From positions 1,612,001 through 1,676,000 of the forward strand of contig NC_072813.1 of NCBI RefSeq assembly GCF_003013715.1: a stretch of 64,000 nucleotides of DNA, read 5' to 3'. A program made the translations under genes and the position numbers. The stretch comes from Candidozyma auris (taxonomy: Eukaryota > Ascomycota > Pichiomycetes > Serinales > Metschnikowiaceae). Positions 57,596-64,000 of this stretch are shown here, in pieces (positions within the stretch are counted from its first letter, which is position 1; each line of letters opens with the position of its first letter). The notes under the pieces were generated by a model. It made no database searches. It had not been told where the DNA came from and saw only the letters and a list, made by a program, of their open reading frames with translations.

Positions 57596-57615
57596 TTTGC
57601 AACCATTTGCAACCA
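57596..57615 (-). promoter_or_regulatory. Tandem pair of TGGTTGCAAA elements
   Basis: TTTGCAACCA twice back to back (57596-57605 and 57606-57615), 37 bp upstream of the ATG of the next gene. The only directly abutting pair in the window. Confidence 0.5.
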
Positions 57616-57651
57616 TTCAACAGAACTCACTAGATCAAGTAATCCGCCGTC

Positions 57652-58914
57652 ATGGACGGCCAAATCCCATATTCCGATCATGGAACCGTTGCTTCTCAAG
57701 GCACTGCCGTGGGTAAAATTTTCAACGTGTTCAACAGAAAGCCCAAGGACTTCTCCTCGGCAGATATCTTGAAGCTCATGAATAAAACGAACAAGAAGAA
57801 CAAGCAGATGGGAAAATACCAAGGAAGACTCATCGAGGCCCTCCGTCTCTGGGGAATAAAACTCACCGATGTCAACAATAGGAACATGATTTTCCACTAC
57901 GCCGAGGTGCTTGAGAGTTTGAACCTGATGTTCAGAGACGAGGCTCCAAACGCTACTGTCCATGCACAGATGGTGAACGTCAGCAGCAAGGAGGCAAAAG
58001 TAGGTGAACTCTTTGACAAGAATGACAAGCTCCTCAAACGTAAGAATTGGCTCATCTCCAAGTACGGCCTCAAGTGCAACCAGGTGCAGCAGGTGGACGA
58101 CGAAATAGAGGATAACCTAGGTAGAATCGAGATTCTCAGGGAGCAGGTGTCGAAAGCATTGAACACCCATTTGCAAAACGCCTTGGACGAGTATAATCAC
58201 TGGCTTACTCAGAAGTGTATCTATGTGCAAATGGCATCTACCAGAATGCAAGGCAACAAGCATGGGATCCGCCCAGACTCTGAGATATTTGCCATGAAGG
58301 CTCCTAGCAGTTTGCAGACGACTCCAGTGTTTCGAGGGCAGCAGCTTGATAAAGCATCTTATGGTTTGAAGAAATTGGTGATGGAGAAGTACGAGAGTAA
58401 CCAACCAGTGGACAATTACGGGAAGACAGCTGCTGGTGCCCAAGGTCCTGACTATGGGTCAGGACCTCGTGGGCCACTGAAAAGAGATCGAGTGCCTACT
58501 ATATTTGAAAAAGCTGCTCTGACTATACTTGGTCCCAAGAAAAAAGAAATAGGTGAGAGAAGCGCTGATGCTCTGAAGAAGTCTTCATCTGCGGTGGGCC
58601 TTTCTGGAACAACAAAGAAGGATTCCTCTAGCAGCGAACGGCCTAGCAGGTGCGCTTCGACAGAAAACTCTCCAGAGGTTGGCCAATATCGCCTCCCCTG
58701 GGGAAGAGATGATGCTAATGTCTCGAAATATGCCAACAGGCCCAAGATGAGTGCTGAGGACGCAGATAAGCTTAGTAAAGCCGAGTTGCAAAATGAATGG
58801 GCCAATGCACGCAATGATGACGAAGATAACTTCATAGAAGAAAAGATCAGAGGATACAATGGAGGAGGCTCAAGGAGCAATTTTTTCGCAAACCATATGC
58901 CTAGTTGGACTTAA
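57652..58914 (+). CDS. Coiled-coil protein, possibly BAR-like; function unknown
   Basis: A 420-residue soluble protein. Residues about 25-210 are helical and charged with heptad-like patterning (DILKLMNKTNKKNKQMGKYQ, KVGELFDKNDKLLKRKNWL, DEIEDNLGRIEILREQVSKAL), of the length and composition seen in fungal BAR-domain proteins. The second half is disordered, rich in Ser, Lys and Gly (KKSSSAVGLSGTTKKDSSSS), ending in an acidic/basic stretch and PSWT. No membrane span, signal peptide or catalytic motif is visible. I do not recognise an S. cerevisiae orthologue. Two abutting recurrent elements sit 37 bp before the start. Confidence 0.6.
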   Translation: MDGQIPYSDHGTVASQGTAVGKIFNVFNRKPKDFSSADILKLMNKTNKKNKQMGKYQGRLIEALRLWGIKLTDVNNRNMIFHYAEVLESLNLMFRDEAPNATVHAQMVNVSSKEAKVGELFDKNDKLLKRKNWLISKYGLKCNQVQQVDDEIEDNLGRIEILREQVSKALNTHLQNALDEYNHWLTQKCIYVQMASTRMQGNKHGIRPDSEIFAMKAPSSLQTTPVFRGQQLDKASYGLKKLVMEKYESNQPVDNYGKTAAGAQGPDYGSGPRGPLKRDRVPTIFEKAALTILGPKKKEIGERSADALKKSSSAVGLSGTTKKDSSSSERPSRCASTENSPEVGQYRLPWGRDDANVSKYANRPKMSAEDADKLSKAELQNEWANARNDDEDNFIEEKIRGYNGGGSRSNFFANHMPSWT

Positions 58915-58994
58915 AAACCACGCTGAATGAAATATGTCTACACGATGTGGTGGTACCCTGAATTCTAGTTTCTATAATACATGCAAAGTTCCTT

Positions 58995-60170
58995 CTACAT
59001 CTTGTCCTTGAAGATCTTCTTCCCAATCTCGTATGATGATATCATTATAGCACACAGTGGGGCGATCTTCATGACTCGGGGGCCGAAACCACTGTATAAG
59101 GCCCCGATTCCCTCATTCCGATAGATCTGTCGAAGGAACGAGAACATCAGCTTTTTTGTGTGAGGCTTTTCTTCAGTGGCTATCTGAAGACGTGTTTTGC
59201 CAACGTCGAACGGATTAGTGAAAAACGCAGCAATAATACCTGCCATAGATCCAGAAAAAAAACTGGCAGTAAACACTTTCCAGTCGTCCTGGTTAGAGGC
59301 AGAAAAATCTACCTTCAATGCACTTCCAAACCGGTCCTTGAAGAGCTCGTAACACAGCCAGTAGATACCGGAGAACGGAACATCTCTCCACAAGGTGATC
59401 TTCAATCCAGTGAACATTGAGCCAATACCTCGGCTTTGTACAGACAGGCCCAAGTCCCTGAGCAAATTCTTTAAAATTTGTGATTTAGGCTGATCATGAC
59501 GCACTTCTGATAGGATAGATTGTAGTCTCGTTTTTAGTAACTCCACTGGCGCAACCACAGTAGCTGCCATTGTACGTGCAAAGGAACCGCACAAAAGTGG
59601 ATTCAACATTTCTCCCTTGATAGGAGACCTGTCCCTGATGTACTCATAACCAGTGAAGTAGATGATGTTGGATGGGACGGCCATAAACAATGTCAAACTA
59701 AGACCTCGCCAGAGCGTAGTGAGCCCCTCGTTCCTGCTAATCACAGACATGCCTTGAAATGTGGACGTGATCCGAGGGCAGCGTTCTGCAGACTCACAGT
59801 AATGATGATCGAGCCAAAACACTCCAGGCGGAGAGCTTTGTAGAGTAGAAGCGGTCGCTGGTGCTGTGGATGCTGAAGTGGCGAACTTGGAAGATGTAGA
59901 TGCTGACGACGATAACGAGGACGCTGCCTGAGCACAGCACTCAAAATTCAGCATCACCTCCTGTTGTTGGACTCTGATTCTGACAACGTCGAACGGCGTA
60001 ACCACGAGAGAGGTGATGAAAGAGCCAGAGCATGCTGATACCATTCTTTGGATGGCGGTTATCTCTTTTGACTTTTCCAGCTGTTGAGTTTGCGTCGGAA
60101 GTTTCCTCGGCCGCCGAAGTTGTAAGTCTTCATCTTCAATGGCAGCCGCTAGTTCCGATGACAAAGACAT
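58995..60170 (-). CDS. MTM1: Mitochondrial carrier Mtm1 (SLC25A39/40 type)
   Basis: A 391-residue inner-membrane carrier linked to manganese-SOD activation and to glutathione import in the human relatives. The three repeats show TPFDVVRIRVQQQEV, APVELLKTRLQS and NPFDVGKTRLQIA. A Ser/Ala/Thr-rich insert at about residues 80-115, followed by a Cys/His-containing segment (WLDHHYCESAERCPRI), lies in the first matrix loop; this Cys-bearing loop is a feature of the Mtm1/SLC25A39 group and separates it from other carriers. The second repeat includes LWRGLSLTLFMAVPSNIIYF, also typical. Confidence 0.92.
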   Translation of the reverse strand: MSLSSELAAAIEDEDLQLRRPRKLPTQTQQLEKSKEITAIQRMVSACSGSFITSLVVTPFDVVRIRVQQQEVMLNFECCAQAASSLSSSASTSSKFATSASTAPATASTLQSSPPGVFWLDHHYCESAERCPRITSTFQGMSVISRNEGLTTLWRGLSLTLFMAVPSNIIYFTGYEYIRDRSPIKGEMLNPLLCGSFARTMAATVVAPVELLKTRLQSILSEVRHDQPKSQILKNLLRDLGLSVQSRGIGSMFTGLKITLWRDVPFSGIYWLCYELFKDRFGSALKVDFSASNQDDWKVFTASFFSGSMAGIIAAFFTNPFDVGKTRLQIATEEKPHTKKLMFSFLRQIYRNEGIGALYSGFGPRVMKIAPLCAIMISSYEIGKKIFKDKM

Positions 60171-60506
60171 GGATAGGGTGAAATCGATAGATGAGTAAAA
60201 CTTGCAGCTCTATCTGACAAGCAGGCTTACTTTTTCATAGTGTAGTGGTACTGCACATTGTCCATTGTCTTTAGCCAAAGCAATGATTGACTTAGCGCAA
60301 CGTGCTTGTGGTATGTATGATCAAATGGTCGTGGATAAGAAAGTGTCGAACGGTAATTTCTCAAAGAGTTTCCTCCTTTATTCATCTGTAGAGTTTGCAT
60401 CGACGCTTTGAAGCCCGGAAAGGTTTCCGGCCCAATAATCTGGCAATCCTGATCACTTAGTGCGAATCGGACTAGAGCGGTTGCAATAGACGATAGCTTT
60501 GCGTCA
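60171..60506. other. Intergenic region MTM1 / KOG1
   Basis: 336 bp: MTM1 promoter and KOG1 3' flank. Nothing else recognised. Confidence 0.5.
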
Positions 60507-63500
60507 CTAAAATTCTTCAACGATATCACTGCACAGATATACGTTGATATGGCCGTCCTGGTTGTAGTTCGTGGCAATCATCATCCTATGTGGATGGAAT
60601 GCTACCCCAGATAAGTAATTCAGTGTTCTGTTGGTCAAGTAATGATCATGAGGGTTTCGGAGAGTGTGAATCATATCTCCTGATGTAGTCCATATATCCA
60701 CCAGCTTGGAAGCTGTAGTGATGATTGGCGCGTGTTCGTGAACATCCATGCAACGAATGTTGCGTTCGTCGCTTCTGAAAGTGAGCACTGGTTCGGTGGA
60801 ACGGATATCGAAAAGATTCACGTACCCATCGGAAGATCCACTGGCAAGTTCTCTAAAACCACCACGTTGTAAGTGCACGTTGCGGATTGAACCGGTACCC
60901 ATATCCTTGATATTGCCTCGTCCATTCTGCCATACTTTTACCATTGACTCTCTCGCATCAAGCCTTCTATCGTAGACTCGTAAACTTCCATCATCAAATC
61001 CTGCCACAAAGATGTTGCCTGCAACTTGATCTGAGGTAAGGCAGGTGATGGACGATGACGAACGAGCGGGTATATCGATTGTGCAAAGCTCTCGGGGGGC
61101 ATCCCAAACACGGATGATCTTGACGTCACCACTGACCAAAAGTGAGCCTCTGGATTGCTGCCATTCACTGATGAGTCCAGAACTCTTAGAAGTAAGGAGT
61201 AAATCAGTCAACGCTCTCCAAGCGGTGACTAACTCAACATCCTTTTCATCCTCGTCAAAGTGGAAATTCTTATAAATTTTTATTACACCATCCGATGAGC
61301 CCGTCATAACCAAAGGCACATCGTCTTCATTTATGAATTTGATATCCGTGATCTTTGTTCCAAACGGATTGCCATTTGAAAACTTCTTAACGACCTCTTT
61401 GCCTTCCCAGTTCCATACGGAAACATTGTCCTTCTCGTCTGATGCGACTAGTAACTTTTCAAATTGCATGAACTTTATGAGTTTGGGTTGCGACTTGTTG
61501 TTGAGAATAGACAAATCTCTATTCCAGTCACCCCTGATCGCCATCTTCTTCTGTGGCTGGGTTTCTTGAATGGTGCTTTCGTTTCTGTTTCTTCTCCAAA
61601 GCCTCTTCATGTATTCTTTAGAGCCTGGTTCATCTATCTCTGTCTTTGACATTTGGGGCTCCTGGAAGTATTCACAACTATATTCAAAAAAGCCAGATTC
61701 TTCTGGTAGCTCAGGTTCCTTTTTGAAATTTCTTGGAACATATCTTGGCGTCTTTGGCTTGTATTCTGAGCCATAATGACTTGCCACTGGCCCAGACTTC
61801 AACATACGGGTGAAGTTGTTGAGCTCCGCATCATCATTTATCTGGAAACTCTTGAAAAGTTTTGAAAGACTCAAGCGTTTAAGTTTGGAGGAAATTGATG
61901 AGGTTTCCAGGGCATTGTCATGATCGACAGTGCGGTTGTTCATGTTGCCATGAGATACCGCTCTGGTTTTAAGGGACGTCCCATCAATGGTCAAAGCATT
62001 CTTTCTGTTGAGAACTGATCCACTAGATGCTTGTCTCTTCATGCCAGCTGAATTCTGCATCATCATTGGCTGCCGGTTCATGATAGGCTTCACTGGTTTG
62101 AGATTCTCTGAGATGCTGATGGTGGACTTACTCAATAGATAATCTTGCATTTCCTCGACGAGGTCACTCAACTCACTTTCATTGAGTTTCATCATTACTG
62201 AATCGATAAGAGTTTCAGCAAGCTGCTTGACCTCAAGGTGTGGGTCTTCAGAAAGAATTAAGAGCGCCTTCCATATGGAGCTGAAGATAGAACCATAGGC
62301 AGGTGACTTTTTGCGGAACTCTTGAAGGTTATTAGGATTGTCGATCAAAACAATTTCTTCTTCGAGTTGATTGAACGCCACCACCATGAAAAATTTGCTG
62401 TAGATTTTGACAAACCTGTTGATGAAGAACACAATCTCTTTTCTCACAATAGTTGAACCGTCACCCATGAGTCTCAAGATGACGTTTGCAAGTTTAAGAT
62501 CCTGCTGCCTCAATTCGTCTTGTCTCAAGTCAGAGTTCATACCATTTCCCAGATTGCCACCCATTTTATTTGGCGAACTGCTTACCAGCTCATCCGGATC
62601 TGTTAGGAAAGTTGTCAACGCAACTATAATCGAGGTTCTCACTTCAGGGATTGGGTCATTGATCAATGTGAGGAGCCTGGCCAAATAGCCATCCTTGTAG
62701 ATTATCCATCTTCCGTCTTTGTACTTATACCAAAGCTGTGATAGAAGCAAACAGCACCATTGTCTAAGCAATGGGTTCTCACTCAGCTGCAAAAACTTGA
62801 GACAGTTGCTGACAAGCTCTATGGAAAAGCACAAACGCTGCCCATTTTTAAAGTCCTTTATAAATAGTGTCAAGATAAACGCACTCATCGCTTTGTGATC
62901 ATCATTCACCATGACGGATGCACTTCCTCCATTTGAGCTATTCATATTACCTCCTGGAGCTCCCGGTGCCCCGATCGAGTTTTGTGGGGATGAGTTGAGA
63001 ATGAGATAGAAGTAGTTGTAGCCTTTGTCCTTGCAAAGCTCTTGCTGCGTGTTCTTGTAGTCAATAGCCATGATTCTCGTCCAAATGAAAATCAATACCG
63101 GCTTGAGTTCTTGTGCTGGGCTCTGAAGCAACTTGAGAACATATGGGAAAATGCCAATGGATAGTGATAAGTAAACTGCCCAGGGCCCTAAGTCTAAAAA
63201 CTTGGAGAGTAATATGAGAGCACGCAACCGATGAACCTGCGAGAGAAGGACCTGCAAGACGATAGGAAGCTGTTCGGGAGGATTTTTTGTGGATGGTCCC
63301 TCGTACTTTAGCCAGATATCAAAAGCAGTGAGTTGTTGCTCGAAAAATGTAGAGTGTTGATAATTAGAAAGCATCGGGTGTTGTCCCGGGAGTGGTTGTT
63401 GTTGACTTTGCTGTTGGGAGAGAGAAACGCTTGCTCTGCTTCCATTGGCCGATGAGGAGCCATTTACTTCATGCAAGTTGAGAGGCGTATGCGAAGGTGC

Positions 63501-64000
63501 TGGAGCTGGAACAGTGCATGAGTATGGATCAGGATTATTGTTTTTAATCAACTGTGCGAACACCTGATCTATGGCCAAATCCCATGAGTTCCACATAGAA
63601 TGGAACCTGACTGATTCGGGTAATGGCGGATCACTCACAGGATTGCAATTAAAGTGAGGCATCACACGTTTTGCCAATAGGAAGTTACGGAAAAGCGCCG
63701 CAACCATAAGGTCTTGTCGAAAGAGTTTTTTGAAGATTGGCCTCAGAAGCGAGGTCCATGCAATAGTATCTGTAATAGCTGTGAAAATCCAGTTCAACTC
63801 ACCCAAAGGCGTTCGCCGATCCGTTAGCTTTCCTGGTATGATGACATTACCATTGCTGTTCCTTGGTAGCATCAGGTAGTATGAGTCCTTGAGAGGCAGC
63901 TGCATAATGAACCATTTTATGGAAATGTCAATTGGGCATGTTAAACAACTCGTAAACATGTCAGCCGGTAGTTCTGGACTCATGGGGAGTGTCTCATTTG
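60507..64000 (-). CDS. KOG1: TORC1 subunit Kog1 (Raptor), C-terminal part
   Basis: The frame is open to the right edge, so the N-terminal caspase-like (RNC) domain is mostly outside the window. The visible part, over 1,160 residues, begins with the conserved NETLPMSPELPADMFTSCLT end of the RNC region. It continues with HEAT-like repeats (DLGPWAVYLSLSIGIFPYVLKLLQ, MAIDYKNTQQELCKDKGYNYF), a Ser/Asn-rich disordered linker, and a seven-bladed WD40 propeller in the last 300 residues (for example VSVWNWEGKEV, VIKIYKNFHFD, DGYVNLFDIRS). Kog1 presents substrates to TORC1 and mediates nutrient control at the vacuole. The ATG at 63983 is internal. Confidence 0.96.
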   Translation of the reverse strand, partial: NETLPMSPELPADMFTSCLTCPIDISIKWFIMQLPLKDSYYLMLPRNSNGNVIIPGKLTDRRTPLGELNWIFTAITDTIAWTSLLRPIFKKLFRQDLMVAALFRNFLLAKRVMPHFNCNPVSDPPLPESVRFHSMWNSWDLAIDQVFAQLIKNNNPDPYSCTVPAPAPSHTPLNLHEVNGSSSANGSRASVSLSQQQSQQQPLPGQHPMLSNYQHSTFFEQQLTAFDIWLKYEGPSTKNPPEQLPIVLQVLLSQVHRLRALILLSKFLDLGPWAVYLSLSIGIFPYVLKLLQSPAQELKPVLIFIWTRIMAIDYKNTQQELCKDKGYNYFYLILNSSPQNSIGAPGAPGGNMNSSNGGSASVMVNDDHKAMSAFILTLFIKDFKNGQRLCFSIELVSNCLKFLQLSENPLLRQWCCLLLSQLWYKYKDGRWIIYKDGYLARLLTLINDPIPEVRTSIIVALTTFLTDPDELVSSSPNKMGGNLGNGMNSDLRQDELRQQDLKLANVILRLMGDGSTIVRKEIVFFINRFVKIYSKFFMVVAFNQLEEEIVLIDNPNNLQEFRKKSPAYGSIFSSIWKALLILSEDPHLEVKQLAETLIDSVMMKLNESELSDLVEEMQDYLLSKSTISISENLKPVKPIMNRQPMMMQNSAGMKRQASSGSVLNRKNALTIDGTSLKTRAVSHGNMNNRTVDHDNALETSSISSKLKRLSLSKLFKSFQINDDAELNNFTRMLKSGPVASHYGSEYKPKTPRYVPRNFKKEPELPEESGFFEYSCEYFQEPQMSKTEIDEPGSKEYMKRLWRRNRNESTIQETQPQKKMAIRGDWNRDLSILNNKSQPKLIKFMQFEKLLVASDEKDNVSVWNWEGKEVVKKFSNGNPFGTKITDIKFINEDDVPLVMTGSSDGVIKIYKNFHFDEDEKDVELVTAWRALTDLLLTSKSSGLISEWQQSRGSLLVSGDVKIIRVWDAPRELCTIDIPARSSSSITCLTSDQVAGNIFVAGFDDGSLRVYDRRLDARESMVKVWQNGRGNIKDMGTGSIRNVHLQRGGFRELASGSSDGYVNLFDIRSTEPVLTFRSDERNIRCMDVHEHAPIITTASKLVDIWTTSGDMIHTLRNPHDHYLTNRTLNYLSGVAFHPHRMMIATNYNQDGHINVYLCSDIVEEF

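Noticed and set aside
1..64000. tRNA genes, CRISPR arrays, transposons, LTRs
   Set aside because: Scanned by eye for GGTTCGANNCC on both strands, regular spaced repeats and integrase or reverse-transcriptase motifs; none convincing. TCGAA hits all fall in coding sequence or lack partner A-box.

Overview
This window looks like a piece of a nuclear chromosome from a budding yeast (Saccharomycotina). It holds about 36 protein-coding loci, nearly all intronless. Their products match well-known yeast families: Ypt1, Rpn3, Med17, Med21, Imp1, Swp1, Spn1, Rps23, Rps27, Gpd1/2, Rrp3, Ssf1, Pol5, Kog1 and others. CTG codons fall where serine is expected. The clearest case is the catalytic serine of the Imp1 protease (CTG on the minus strand at 18340-18342); Dbr1 and Rrp3 give supporting positions. 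This places the organism in the CUG-Ser clade (Candida/Clavispora/Metschnikowia/Debaryomyces type). The conceptual translations I worked from read CTG as Leu, so each such residue should be re-read as Ser. I cannot fix the genus from this window.

Layout. 1-6.4 kb: end of MDL2 (cut by the left edge), ATP15, POL5, ADO1. 7.7-13.5 kb: a TLC-domain membrane protein, YPT1, a DUF3237-like gene, RPN3. 13.6-21.7 kb: a compact block of MED17, ILM1, an intron-containing small membrane protein, SWP1, IMP1, SCD6, SPN1 and RPS23. 22.9-32.6 kb: ANT1, a LisH/WD-type gene, DBR1, MCR1, the NAD(P)H-hydrate dehydratase NNR2, PEX20. 34-45.3 kb: GPD, a PCD1-type Nudix hydrolase, VMA22, SSF1, RRP3, PIB1 (frame broken), an amino-acid permease, MED21. 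45.3-51 kb: a PMT1-subfamily mannosyltransferase, an F-box protein, and a membrane protein with a frame break. 51.06-53.46 kb: the largest gene-free stretch. 53.5-64 kb: RPS27, RSM22, a MICOS apolipoprotein-O-like gene, a coiled-coil gene, MTM1, and KOG1 (cut by the right edge).

There is no operon logic here. The themes are mitochondrial function (MDL2, ATP15, ILM1, IMP1, MCR1, RSM22, MICOS, MTM1), ribosome production (POL5, SSF1, RRP3, RPS23, RPS27), peroxisomes (ANT1, PEX20, probably PCD1) and Mediator (MED17, MED21). SSF1/RRP3 and SCD6/SPN1 are tight divergent pairs with 163 bp between start codons.

The most unusual signal is a recurrent intergenic element, consensus about WATGGYTGCRAAA. 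It occurs roughly 20 times on both strands, almost always in promoter regions. The exact 12-mer TGGCTGCGAAAT appears five times, about 0.01 expected by chance. I do not recognise it as the site of a known yeast factor. No tRNA, rRNA, transposon, CRISPR array or centromere was recognised.
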